A program made the position numbers and the translations under genes. This document shows positions 18,836 to 30,136 of a DNA stretch of 30,164 nt, piece by piece. The DNA comes from Apostichopus leukothele (taxonomy: Eukaryota; Echinodermata; Holothuroidea; Aspidochirotida; Stichopodidae), in the NCBI GenBank assembly GCA_010014835.2, contig JAAAKB020220176.1:1-30164 (forward strand). Direction: 5' to 3'. The notes beneath the pieces are model-generated. The model saw only the letters and a list, made by a program, of their open reading frames with translations. It was not told the DNA's origin and ran no database searches. How positions within the stretch are numbered: position 1 is the first letter of the stretch; every line of letters starts with the position of its first letter.

Positions 18836-21159
18836 ATACTGCCACTGAACCGTTGATCTGGGAACTATCAGAAGATGAGGATGATGTGTTCGGAGATAGA
18901 CCTGAAGATACTGCAGAGGACGTTGCCATTTCCGGTAATCCACAACCACCTCCATCTGGTGCCGAATCAGCCACACCAAGGAGAAAGGCGCCAGGTCCAG
19001 CTGATATCAGCCAGTCATCTGCCGAAGGCCCACAGCAGCCAGAGTTGCCTACTTTTCCCCAGACTACATATGGTGAAAGAAAGCGGAGTTTCAACAAGGA
19101 CTGGTTCAAAACATATTCCTGGATTGAATACTCTGTTGAAGCGGATGCTGTGTTCTGCTATGCGTGCCGGCATTTCCCAACATCTAATAAACCAGCTGAA
19201 CATTCCTTCACACGAGATGGTTTCCGGAATTGGCGACATGCCATGGGAAAGGATGGCAAACTTGTGAAGCATGAACGTTCCCACAAGGCTGCAATGGAGG
19301 CCTGGGCCAATTTCAGGGTGAGATGTCAGTCTGGATCCACCCTCGGAGATCTCCTGAATGAGGAACATGCCAAGTTGGTGAAGGAGAACAGACACTATGT
19401 GACTGCGATCATAAAGGTCCTTCGCATGACAGCCTCTCAGAAGATCGCGCAGCGAGGGCACAGAGAAGATCCATCCAGCACCAACAGGGGGAACTTTTTG
19501 ACTACACTGGGTCTCATCGCTGACTATGATAGGATCGTTGCGTCAAAACTTTCTGGTCCGAGAAATGCAAAGTACACACACCCTATCATCCAGAATGAAC
19601 TCATCCATATAATGGCGGAAACGGTGAGAGATGCTATCAGAGCTGATGTAGAGGCTGCAGGCTACTTCTCCTTGCAGGTTGACGAGACAAAGGACATTTC
19701 CAAGAAGGAGATCATCTCATTTGTCCTGCGCTACTTCCTCAATGGTGTGGTCCATGAAGAGTTTCTACACTTCAAAGAAGCTTCTGGCCTCGATGCGAGC
19801 TCCCTCTTCAGAGTCATTCGCAAGACTCTCGGTGACAGTAAGATTGACATTCAACAGTGTGTTGGGCAATGTTATGACGGTGCATCGGTGATGAGTGGGG
19901 CAAATGCTGGTGTGCAGGCCAAGTTCAGAGAGGTAGTTCCCCAGGCTATCTATACCCATTGCTTCGCTCACCGACTCAATCTGGCTCTTGTTGATAGTTT
20001 GAAGCATGTCGGCCTGGCCAGTGAGTTTTTTGCAATACAGCAGAAAATGTATGTGTTCCTGTCCGGGTCCTACACACATCAGGTGTTTCTTCAAGCACAG
20101 AAGGAGCATTCGAAGGACAAGCGCCCACATGAGCTGAAACGGCTTTCTGACACGAGATGGGCGTGTCAGCATGCATCCTGTGTGGCATTCAGCGAGGCAC
20201 TCCCGGCTGTCATCGCCGCCCTGGAAGAATTAGCTAATGGAGGCAACAAGGACAGGGCTGTGGATGCTAGAGGACTCCTCGCTGTCATCGAAGGTAACTT
20301 TGTTGTCGGTCTGGTTGTTCTTCGATCGATTCTGAGGAAGACGAAGACGCTCTCCGATCAACTCCAAGCTCGGGACCTCGATCTCGCTGAAGCCGTCTAT
20401 CTTGTGGAGTCGGTCATCACTGACTTAGAGGAGTGCCGGGCATCTCAGGAGGTTTGGCAGACACTTTTTGAGGAAGCAGAGGCGAAGTGTTTGGAGAATG
20501 GCATCGCCATGGACAAACCTGCCCGACCCACTAGGAAGCGATCTCTCCCTGCACATCTCAGCGATGCTGTCGTAATGGCGCCTACTGGGGGACGGGACAA
20601 GCCTTCCACGTCAGATGAGTTCAAGGTAGCCTTCTTCATTCCCATGTTGGATGCTCTTCTGGTGGAGCTGCGGTCCAGATTTGCTGGAGATACCTGCCAG
20701 ATCATCAGGGGGACAAGCGCATTGAATCCAAAGAACAAGGTCTTCCTCGAAGAAGTTCTACGTGGAATGGCCAACCACTACGGGTGTGTTGAGGAGGACC
20801 TCAAATGCGAGCTCCACCAAACCAAGAAGCTCCTGGAACGGAAAAGAAAAGCTGGAATAACAGTGGAGACTGTGGTTGACTTCGCCAACCTCATGCTACC
20901 CTACCGGGATGCATTCTATGAGTTGTATAAACTTATCTGCATTGCATTGACCCTCTCTGTGTCTTCTGCTGGGTGTGAGAGAAGCTTCTCCTGCCTCAAG
21001 CTGCAGAAGAACTACCTACGTAGTACCAGTGCAGAGGACAGAACAAGTGATCTCGGGGTGCTGGCCATAAACAGTATCCGAACGACCTCGCTGGACTTGG
21101 ACGAAGTGGTCAATAGGTTTGCCCACAGCCATGGGAATAGGAGGATCACTCTGATCTAA
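18836..21159 (+). CDS. hAT transposase, main exon (ZMYM1/DUF4371-like)
   Basis: Joined to exon 1 this gives an 813-codon protein with no stops. Residues ~125-199 form a TTF-type zinc finger (W...FCYAC...F...GFRNW...HERSH). Residues ~220-440 look like a DUF4371/RNase H-fold core with QVDETKD (D322) and GQCYDGASVMSG (D387) and then a THCFAHRLNLAL motif. The C-terminal hAT dimerisation region has CERSFS with E754. D322, D387 and E754 fit the D, D, E catalytic triad of hAT enzymes, which cut DNA by a hairpin mechanism at the inverted repeats. The exon looks more GC-rich than its flanks. The gene is apparently complete, so the element could be autonomous and recent. Confidence 0.92.
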
Positions 21160-23174
21160 CTGCCTCCGCCTGCCCAACTAGCTGTTTTGGTTAGGTACAC
21201 TACATAGTTGGGATCAAATGATAGCCCTGGCTATCATACTCTTGAGTCTTGGCTGAGATTGGCCATGCCTGACAAATTCTTGATTTCTAATGATCATGCA
21301 CATGGGTTACATCAAACACAACAATTATTCTTGTTTTGCCTTTGAAAATGTGCCCATGAACTGCTAAAATCTTATTCCTCAGTTCCCCACCTTGTACTTA
21401 CAGGTATAGCACAATTGGTTCAGTAGTATGTCTTTAAGCCTTCAGATTATTCGATGTCGCTTACATCAGTCATAATTAACTAGAAAGTATCAAAATTGCC
21501 AAGTCTGAAGGGCACAGTTGCACACCTGCATGCATGTAAGATCTGAGTGCATATTTCACATCTTCACATTCTACATTTTGTTTTGTACTAATGGAGTTAT
21601 TGTTACTATGTTGACATCGATACTTGACAGTGTTTATCCCTTTATCATGCATTTCAGTAAACCTTACTACAGTAATATTACCTTCTTTTAATTTAGCATC
21701 AAGCTCCACTCCCCATGTTCTTTGAATGCCAATAGTTTCATGTATTGCATTTAATGCATTACCCCACCTGTTGGATGGTACAGACAGGATGATATGTGGG
21801 TTGGTTAAAGGAGAAAAGTTAGTTGTTTGTGTGATGTGCATTATTGATTTATTGTGGGTTTTTATTCGGGTGGTGGTAATTTTTCATTTAGGCAGACTTG
21901 ACATTCTCTGAAACATTAGTATATGGTGTTGGCAGGCTGTTTACTCTCAATTGAGATATGGGTAATAGCAAGTTCAATATAGTACTTAAGGAAAAATATC
22001 ATAGTTGTGCACACACTGCAGTGCACAGTATGTATTCTACCTAATAGTGATGCGTATTAATTATGTTAGTGAAGAGGAAGCTGGGGCACAAGTGAGGGTC
22101 TGTGTCCTGTGGATTGGATAACACAAACAGTGAAACAGCCATGTGACAAGGCATTATTCAGCAGTTTGGCAGCCTGGCATGGGAAAAAAAATGAGAACAC
22201 CGTAAACCTTCAGAGTTGTATATCTGAACTAGAGCTAGTAATAAATGAGTAACAGGATGTTTTTGCATTGTATCAATCGTAACTTATCATGTTCTTCCTC
22301 CTTTTTTTTCATTTAAGTTTCCTCACTTATAATATTGCCTCTTCAACTTCATTTGTAGAATGTAAAATGTTACACTAACTTTGTGGGTGTATGGTCCAGG
22401 GTGTATCAAACTGTTGAGTTATTAGCAGATATATGACAACCAATAGGATGGTACCATTAGTAAAAGTGGGGGCAGGCTGGCTGGGAGTTTTCGTTATATG
22501 GTTACAGCTAATCTTCATTTTGGAGTTCAAATAATAATAGAATGGTTAGTAAATCAAAATGTAGCGGTATGGGGTAAAAAACAGGGAAAATTATTCATGG
22601 CATACAAGAGTACTGTGGGGAAGGGGGATGTGATCATCAAGAGGTGATCTGAGCCTAATGTGAGTCAATTATTAATGTAGTCATGTAATCCCTCCAGTTG
22701 TGTGATGAGCTCGTAGAATCATAATCAAACTTCAACTTATAAATAAGTCTCGTTTAATTGTTAGATTATTAATGTAGTCATGTGCTGGTGGGGCTATACA
22801 CAATGTAAGCAAGGTATAGAATATAGTAGTGGCCGGGGAGGTGTGAGCATTGAAAGCAATAAATGAGGCACAAGTAACGATGAATGTATTTGTTTTATTT
22901 TATCGTCATTGTAAAAAAATCTTATAATTGCATTTTCAATATTTCAAGCACAGAATATTTGATACTTTTGATACCTGATGCAAGTAACCTAAAACACTAA
23001 ACGGGGCCATTTCCGGCCATCTGGAGAGTTCCAAAAACCCAAAATTTTCTTGTACGCTGCGCGCCAACCGATGGTGGCGCTCCGCTTAGATGGTGGACGG
23101 ATAAATCAGTCAAAAGTTGGTGCCCCCCCAAGAAAAGCTTGTGCCCCCCCTGTGCCCCCCCAAACCAAAAAACC
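21160..23174 (+). other. 3' arm of the hAT transposon
   Basis: This is ~2 kb after the transposase stop. Possible polyadenylation signals include AATAAA at 22858-22863. A short direct repeat ATTATTAATGTAGTCATGT occurs near 22669 and 22765. A minus-strand open frame of 121 codons (21841-21476) is unrecognised. Nothing else is identifiable. Confidence 0.55.
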
Positions 23175-23188
23175 TGGTGACGCCACTG
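23175..23188 (-). repeat. hAT right terminal inverted repeat
   Basis: TGGTGACGCCACTG is the exact reverse complement of the left end. Three GTGCCCCCC-type subterminal motifs lie at about 23120, 23141 and 23152. Confidence 0.9.
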
Positions 23189-23259
23189 GATAGTAACACA
23201 AGACTTGATTGCTTTCACTGAAGATAACATATCAAGTGCAATAATCACCTAAACATGCA

Positions 23260-23560
23260 GCTTAAAGTTCTTGCGGCGGTGAAATGGTGTGACTTGCGGC
23301 TTCAAATCGAGGCCGATTTTGGCACCGTTTGTCGAGACTTATTTTCTCTGGCCGTTGGTGTATGGGGACAAGAATACCACCAGTGAGCCCGTGGGTGGGC
23401 CGCCATGTGTGTACTTATGTATAGCCGGACGTCTGTTCTGCTCGGGGATGTAGAGATGCAATCCTTGCTATGATTGTAGCTTCTGTAAGAGTCCGAGTTC
23501 CGAGTGCCGTTTTTTGATCATGACGTCATAACGGTTCCGCTGGGCGGTTTACGTAAAGAC
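23260..23560. promoter_or_regulatory. CpG-rich promoter-like region with a perfect CRE
   Basis: This stretch is richer in CpG and GC than its surroundings and contains TGACGTCA at 23521-23528 (CREB/ATF consensus) and CCGCCAT at about 23401. Before the hAT insertion it would have been within about 0.5 kb of the PSMG1 start codon, so it may be the displaced distal half of the PSMG1 promoter or a shared bidirectional promoter. Confidence 0.35.
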
Positions 23561-24189
23561 ACATACAGCTTAAAGTGACGAAACAACTTAAAATGAGTAC
23601 CTTAAGTCACGGCGGCATACTATAAAGAAAACCGGCCTGAGTGTATAGTCCTACATAAAAATCGCAGCCGGGCAGCTGTTCCTACATGCAACAATTAACT
23701 TAGGCCTAGCTAATAACGCCCCGTACGCCACTAGCCTAACAAGCTCTTATCTATTGGGACATTGTTTTAGCATTAAAGAAAACATAAGGACAGATAATAA
23801 CATGTGTAGCCTATACGTTTGGGAAAACTCGGTGCTATTTTACACAATGATAAACAGGCATGAAGAAATATGGACTTTTTTCATCTGATGTTTTACTGAA
23901 ATGGTTACCTAGTTGTATAAGCTTACACGCTTTACTTTACACAGTGCCAACATTGGAGTAAATATGGCTTCAAATTACCAGTTATAGCAAAGCTGCCTAT
24001 TGCTGGACTCTAGATACGACCAAACTGAAGTTACCCGTATTGTAAACCGCACGGCCAGTCGCACATTTCAGCCGTACATTCAGCCGCACCAAAATGTGGT
24101 AACATTTTCACTTTTCCCAACTTGACCCTTGCATCGAATCGTAAATTAAATATGATCTCTAAAATTATTCTGACAATTCCCGAAATTCT
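23561..24189. other. Intergenic, nothing recognised
   Basis: No convincing frame, RNA gene or repeat was found here. Confidence 0.45.
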
Positions 24190-24600
24190 TGTCACGGAAT
24201 CCGACGCTTAAATTCACATTAACGGGCCAACAGTTACCCGATTTTCTCATCACGTCTGTTAAAGTACAGGTACCAGTCTTCAAGGTTGTACCCCGGGACG
24301 CTTCAGGCACAGATATCATAGTGGTCGGTGACTTCAATATTAACAATTACTGAATGAGCTGAACAATACATGGAAACAAGTAATTCAGTGCTTTTGTCGA
24401 ACTCAAATGGTAAATGTGCCCACCCGCCAATGCATTAATAGATCATGTCTACACCACGAACGAAAACCATCTTCAGAATGTATGTATACCACATGTAAGG
24501 CTAAGTGATCATTTTCCAATATCCTTCACATGGCTGTGTAACGTTAGCCAAAAATCGCCCAGACGCAAAACCTCACAAAATGATTAAAGGCATTCAAGAC
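24190..24600 (+). pseudogene. Decayed LINE apurinic-type endonuclease fragment
   Basis: Reading across shifted frames on the plus strand gives the conserved order of a non-LTR retrotransposon endonuclease: IHINGPTVTRF (about 24211-24243), IIVVGDFNIN (about 24316-24345), LNNTWKQV with VNVPTR, then LIDHVYTTN and RLSDHFPISF (about 24505-24534). GDFN and SDHFP are the catalytic-core motifs of this endonuclease family. Several frameshifts and stops break it, and a piece between the first two motifs is missing. No reverse transcriptase follows, so this is a dead fragment. Confidence 0.75.
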
Positions 24601-26469
24601 TCGCCCCAAACCGCGTGTCGCCCTCTGTATAAAAAATAATAATAACTTTCCGTTGCTTGCAACTGACGTTTTTTTCTTGTCGCTACAAAATGCAGACAGT
24701 AATGAAACGTGATACCTTGTTATCTTTTATCTGGACCTGAGATGTCCATCGCTGCCGTGTACACTGTGTTGTGGGTAATGACCGTAACTGCATGTATTGA
24801 CTGTACACTAGTGTCTCATTACCGCAGTATCAAGCTGTGTGTGTACTTTCTGGGATCGATGGTGGTGTCTTAGACTTCTGTTACACCTCATTGGAAACTA
24901 GGTTAGATTACCGGCATCAGACGTATCTTTGTGCACGAGTCTTCACTCCCTTTAAACGTGCAGTATATATGCTACCGTATATAGTACTGTCAAGTGTTGT
25001 TACGTGTCAGCAGTACAGATCGAGCAGCAACAAACTTTTTGGGTTTTTTTCTGAATAAAAACATTCGGCATGCATACAAACTTATAAGTGTCTCACAATT
25101 CTGTGTATTATGTTTATTTATTTAGTTTAGGAATTTCTCACAATCTGGAAAGTCGATTGGGCACTTCATTGCCTTACGTTAAGACTTTACGTAAAATCTT
25201 CAATTTGCTGGAAGCGACAAGCCGGAAGTGGTTTTCTATGTATTCATTTCTGTGGTTATTGTCGGCGCTGGCTGACGTGATACACGCTATAATACAAAAG
25301 CACAGTACGAACAATAAGGAATGTAAGCTCTATTCTATTGCCAATGAGCCGATTTTCAGATGGGTGCACTTAAATACACAGTTACGTAACAGAGTGCATT
25401 GCAAAAAAGATCAAGTGTCTTAATTATCTTGTGCTGATAGTATGCATGCATGCACTTAAAATTGTTGAAATTGTATATTCAATTGGAGTGTGTGACTAAA
25501 TAACATTAGCAAATAAATTAATGGTTTTAACTTTTACATTAATATTGTCCTGCACATAATTCCATTGCTAACTGTAGCTGATACTTTACTGGGTGTTGCT
25601 TGAAATATCTGACATGTCTCCATTTATCTTTGAGGAGAGGACAAACTACAACATATGCTGAAAATTTTTAGAAGAAAAAGCCTTGTGCTTCGTTATCTGA
25701 AGGGTGTTATGAAGGCCACGCTGATAAGAAGTTATCAAGCAATGCTGGCATGGATTTTACTATCATTTTAAATTTGCTTGTATTATTCTAAGCGTTAATT
25801 AAACAACGCTCAATGGTGTTCAAAACCATGAACCCACCCTCCCCTCCACCAACCAGTGGTTGGATACATTCTTGTTACTTTTATCTGGATCCTTATAATA
25901 TGGTAAAGGCCACAATTGATCATAGGCTACCATCAATATTTCATTGCTTTTCAGTGAAGCGCAAAGTATTAAAACATTCATGATTTGATTAACACCGTAT
26001 TTTTTTCAGGTTGCTATTGTGGCCTAAACTTGTGTTCCTTTACATTTGTAAAACTGATATTGGCATGTATTGCGAATATGTCGGTCGTTCTTTATAACTG
26101 TTGACATATACTTTATGAATTATTCAAATCCATAGCTAAGTTCAACCTGTTAATTGTTGGTAACAGTTCCGCGAAAATAAATCTTGACGATAAAAAAATC
26201 AAGGCGCCTGTGCAGAAGTACGGAGCGCCGTCTGCTTCGCAACGTTAGAACCTATTACATAACTTACGTACACAAAAGTACCGTCTTGGTACAACCAGGA
26301 AGAGAAGCACTCTGACATTACTGCACTCATGGAAGTACTTCCAACAACACATACAGACATAATATACGTTGCACACCCATATATATTCATGTAACCGAAA
26401 TAAGCTGTTACGTGATAACTGTCGATAGCTCTCCAAACCACAGACATGATAATAAAAGTACATGTTCCA
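24601..26469. other. Intergenic, one weak open frame
   Basis: The only sizeable plus-strand frame is 25088-25423 (111 codons). Its composition is not clearly coding and I do not recognise it. A minus frame (26516-26199, 105 codons, hydrophobic) begins in the adjacent tandem repeat and is doubtful. Confidence 0.4.
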
Positions 26470-26705
26470 GTGATGATAATAAAGTGCATGATGGCAATAC
26501 ACGCTGATAATATCAAAATACACGATGATAAAAATAAATATACACGATGATCACATCAAAATACACGATGATAAAAATATATAAACACGATGATAATAAC
26601 AAATCAAAACACACGATGATGGAATCGAAAAACACAATGATAATATCAAAAGACAGGATGATAGTATCAAACTGCACGATGATAATTTCAAATACACGTT
26701 GAAAA
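26470..26705. repeat. Degenerate minisatellite, unit ~20-23 bp
   Basis: About ten to twelve copies of a unit like AAAATACACGATGATAATATC, with substitutions and length changes, run in tandem. The core ACACGATGAT is the best conserved part. The array abuts the palindrome to its right. Confidence 0.85.
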
Positions 26706-26740
26706 TGTTACTTATGGTCCTTTTCAGCGTTCCGCAACAA

Positions 26741-27096
26741 GTTATCAGATTGATTGATCTGAGACAACCGATTCACACAGAGATTAGTGTAGCTACTGTA
26801 AATCTTAAAACTTTGTACAACATTAAAAACTGGATTGTGCTGACAAATATGATAAATCGGTAGCATGTGCTATTAGGTTTACAGTAAGAACTAAGGATAT
26901 GTGTAATCCCAACAAATGCAAACTGGACTTGTTGGGATTATACATATCCTCAGTTCTTACTGAAAACCTAATAGCACATGCTACCTTTTTATAGCACGAT
27001 CCAGTTTTTAATTTGGTACAAATCGTAAAGATGTGCAGGAGTTACTGTATTATCTGTGTGTATCGGGTGTCTGAGAAGAGGATCAAGACTGATAAT
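26741..27096. repeat. Long imperfect palindrome (~165-bp arms)
   Basis: The left arm (26741-26915) and right arm (26929-27096) are reverse complements with some mismatches and small indels, separated by a ~13-bp loop. Well-matched blocks include TAGCATGTGCTATTAGGTTT (26861-26880) against its complement at 26966-26985, AATCCCAACAA (26905-26915) against 26929-26939, and AAAAACTGGAT (26825-26835) against its complement at 26999-27009. It could be a foldback/MITE-like element or an inverted duplication, and its transcript would form a long hairpin. Confidence 0.9.
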
Positions 27097-28188
27097 AATA
27101 TGAAAAATAAAACATAAAATAGAAAGATTACATAAAAGATGTAACCGTTATGATTTAAAATTACAACATGATTATTCAAAACATACACAATGAAACAGTT
27201 TTGTTACATCATTTTGTCATAAATTCATGAAGCCGACCCTTGACTATTTCTAGGGTCCGAAAATGCCTATATGGCCCTTAAAACTGAGTTGTGGACCTTG
27301 TGTGATGTATATTATACAGTGTCATTTACTGTGGTGATCCGCAATTATAGTCATATTTACATTTTGTAAATCATCATATAACCTTTAACCTTTTGGAATT
27401 AACAATTTACGCGTAGGGATTAAAATATCTTTACTTTGAACAAACAGGAAATAATTGTATCAAAGCATCATCCTGCATCGTCCTGTAATTCATTTATAAT
27501 GACCTCTCAATTTCTCTTTCAAGTATATTATAGGGAAATGCTCTTTACTTAAATCTCAGTTCCAATTTGCTTTATTTATACCCCTTTGTAATTATTAATT
27601 GTCCCAATGGTTTAAAACTGGAAAACCATGTGGGTGAAAACCGTTAATACCAGCAAAAGGAAACACCCAAGGGGCAGATAGTTAAATGGGGCAATGCAGA
27701 CATTATGAATTAGGGGGAAGTATTTTCCCAAGTGTCATCATAAGAAAATAGTGAATCTAAAACAGGTTAAATTAAGACATTATTGCATTTCATATAAAGG
27801 AATTCGTTTCGATAATACAGGTATATATAGCGTGAACTCTAACATTTATCATCGGTCGTGCGAGTGTGCTGTTGCCACAAATTCCCCCAAATGCGACTGC
27901 TAGAGTATAGGCGTACCTAGGTGTGCAACTCGTGGTTAGATAGAGGGCTTCCAGTTCTCCCGATGCCAAGACGCTCGGTGGAAGAGCAAGAATAGGTCCA
28001 AAAATTGGGTGGCTTCGAATTGAATGGTGAAATACGTGTGTGGACAGACTCTGGGCCTTCCAGGATAGAAGTCAATGTGTCTGCCCGGCCAGTCATCTTC
28101 AAGTCTTGGCACGACCATCAAATGAGCAATTACCACGTGGGTAATGAGCTTCGCTTTTGCTTTTCACTCTATTTTCATCGGTGTGAAT
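27097..28188. other. Intergenic, with a GC-richer block
   Basis: Most is AT-rich without signal. At about 27900-28140 the base composition rises and overlapping open frames occur on both strands (60-75 codons). I do not recognise any product. Confidence 0.4.
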
Positions 28189-28220
28189 GGGAAGGGGAGG
28201 TGAGGGAGAGGGGGAGGGGG
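28189..28220 (+). other. G-rich tract, potential G-quadruplex
   Basis: Runs of three to five G separated by A, AGGTGA and AGA give at least four G-tracts within 32 bp, and the strand is almost all purine. This matches the usual G-quadruplex pattern and could also form triplex DNA. Confidence 0.6.
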
Positions 28221-29467
28221 TGCATAGTATAACCTTTTTGCTAATAAGGTACTCCAGTCACTTTGATTAACAAGTCATCCATTGCTTAACTTTATCATTA
28301 AGAATAATTAACATATAACCCGCTTGCATTAACATTGCTCGTAACGGTTTGTATTATATGTAACGTTTCTGCAGTAATCATTTACGTTTAAAATCATTTC
28401 ACTGACAAAACAGTGCATTCTCCTGACATGAATATAACTTATGACGTCACAAAGAGCATATTTTCAAGACAATTACCGTAATCGATACTCACGACATTAA
28501 AAAATCCTTTTTATGTTAAAATAATCACTAGTCTTAATGAGTGCATTAAGACTAAAATCTAATGGATATATGATTAAAATGTATAGTTTCATTCATTATT
28601 GTACACACTGATGTGTATTGCATTAGCAATGTATGATAACATATAGTATTCCGCTGTTAAAACCGAGTAGCACAAATCTTTGCTGTTAGGATACTTGATT
28701 AATGCACCCTGTTTCCAAATCTAAACTTCACTCGCTCTGCTCCAAATTACACCAGTAATTCCTCATATACCGAAGATTATTTACTAAATTATTAACGCTG
28801 TCATTTGTTCTTTTTCAGTCTCAAAATGATTAATTTAAATATACTGCATCCTTTATGCCTTTTTACTTGATCTTCATTTTTTTTTCATTTAACGCTATTA
28901 ATAAGACTTTAGATTTAAAGACCAGTCAATTAATCAGAAAAGTGAATCAAGAACTTCGACATCTATATTTCAATCTCACATCTTCGTCAACCAAATAACA
29001 AAGAAGTACACATACGAACAAAGAAGCAGACATTATTAATATTTCCTTTAATTTAATGTTGAGAAAATATACATGGTAGTGATTTCAACAGTATTCGACA
29101 ATCCAATCACTCTATAACCGGCATTTATTTCTGTTTGTGTTATATTTTTTTTTATACTTGTTATGCTTCTTTTTTTCGTTTTATTTTACGTGCAATTAGT
29201 TGCATTTATGTCGGCTCAACTTGATAATACCTGGACATGTAATTACTGCAAAGAGATGTGTTTCAAGTTTGACCATATCAGTACCGCAGAGTATGACAGC
29301 TGGCATGGATTTATTACCCAGTGTTGTGATATACCGATATCGACGTAAACTTGTTGATGGTATAGCCTTTACCGTAGTTTTGTAACTCTGTGTCTTAACG
29401 TGGGACATTGCTGGTTTTGTGATACGCAGTAAGAAACATACTTCAACATCGTTGGGGATAAGACAAT
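28221..29467 (+). other. Upstream region of the ammonium transporter gene
   Basis: This is AT-rich, with a CRE-like TGACGTCA at 28442-28449 and a T-rich stretch around 29143-29180. A 5' untranslated exon may lie near 29380-29467, but no promoter element is firm. Confidence 0.35.
28529..28554. repeat. Perfect short hairpin
   Basis: TAGTCTTAATG and CATTAAGACTA form an 11-bp perfect stem around a 4-base AGTG loop. No T run follows that would suggest a terminator. Confidence 0.7.
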
Positions 29468-30089
29468 ATGGCGGCAACGCTTACAAACATGATCCAAAAT
29501 GTTACGGATGTTTCCCTCGTCAGTGCCAGAGGGGAAGGATTCCCATTGACTAAAGCAGATGATCTAACTGGAAGCTTTGAAGAAGATAAAACTAATATCG
29601 GTGGTTTTGAGCAGATTCAATGGGATGACGCTACATGGATACTTACCAGCGCGTTCATTATATTCACAATGCAATCTGGATTCGGATTACTAGAATCAGG
29701 GAGTGTTTCTGATAAAAATGAAGTCAACATCATGATTAAAAACGCAGTGGATGTCTTATTTGGTGGGCTAAGTTATTGGATGGTAGGATTTGGTTTCAGT
29801 GTTTGGGTAGAAGGTAAATCTAATCAATTTATGGGCTTGACAAATTTCTTCCTGGATTCAGATAAAGGCGGCGGCGAAGACGGTCACGTCTTTGCACTCT
29901 TCTTTTTCCAAACGTCGTTCGCTACGACCGCTACGACTATCGTTAGTGGATCAATGGCCGAAAGAACTAAACTTGAAGCTTACATTATTTTTTCCATTTT
30001 CAATACACTTGTTTACTGTTTCCCATCACATTGGATGTGGAGAACTGAGAAAAGCTGGTTTTACGAACTAGGGGTCCTAGATATTGCTG
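29468..30089 (+). CDS. Amt-family ammonium transporter, first coding exon
   Basis: ATG at 29468 opens 207 codons plus one base, and the donor is GCTG|GTAAGT at 30089/30090. After a soluble N-terminus of ~55 residues come the first membrane helices of an Amt protein: WILTSAFIIFTMQSGFGLLE (57-76), KNEVNIMIKNAVDVLFGGLSY (83-103), then FFFQTSFATTATTIVSGSMA (145-164) and YIIFSIFNTLVYCFP (172-186). HWMW (188-191) and the LDIAG Asp (D205) correspond to conserved pore and substrate-site residues of the family. Amt proteins are trimeric plasma-membrane channels or transporters for ammonium, used in excretion or uptake. About half of a typical ~450-500 aa protein is here; the rest lies beyond the window. 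The non-spliced frame ends four codons past the donor. Confidence 0.92.
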
Positions 30090-30136
30090 GTAAGTTACGT
30101 ATATAAAAGGTACTACCGTACTGCAATGTATAAACA

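Larger units (their letters stand above)
15798..23188 (+). mobile_element. hAT DNA transposon, 7.4 kb, with intact transposase
   Basis: The ends are perfect 14-bp terminal inverted repeats, CAGTGGCGTCACCA at 15798-15811 and its complement at 23175-23188. CAG(T/G)G starts are typical of hAT elements. Just inside, both ends carry several GGGGGGGCAC motifs, likely subterminal transposase sites. Between them lies a two-exon hAT transposase gene on the plus strand, flanked by long non-coding arms. An 8-bp target-site duplication is expected, but the flanks (AAGATTAG and GATAGTAA) do not match convincingly. Confidence 0.88.

Noticed and set aside
15790-23196. 8-bp target-site duplication of the hAT element
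   Set aside because: Flanks AAGATTAG and GATAGTAA agree at only about half of the positions, so I did not call a duplication.
25640-25760. Copia RNase H-like LRYLKG segment
   Set aside because: The match is only about six residues, with no neighbouring RT or RNase H motifs in any frame.
26199-26516. Hydrophobic minus-strand frame as a membrane protein exon
   Set aside because: Its start lies in the adjacent tandem repeat, splice signals are not convincing and the sequence is not recognisable.
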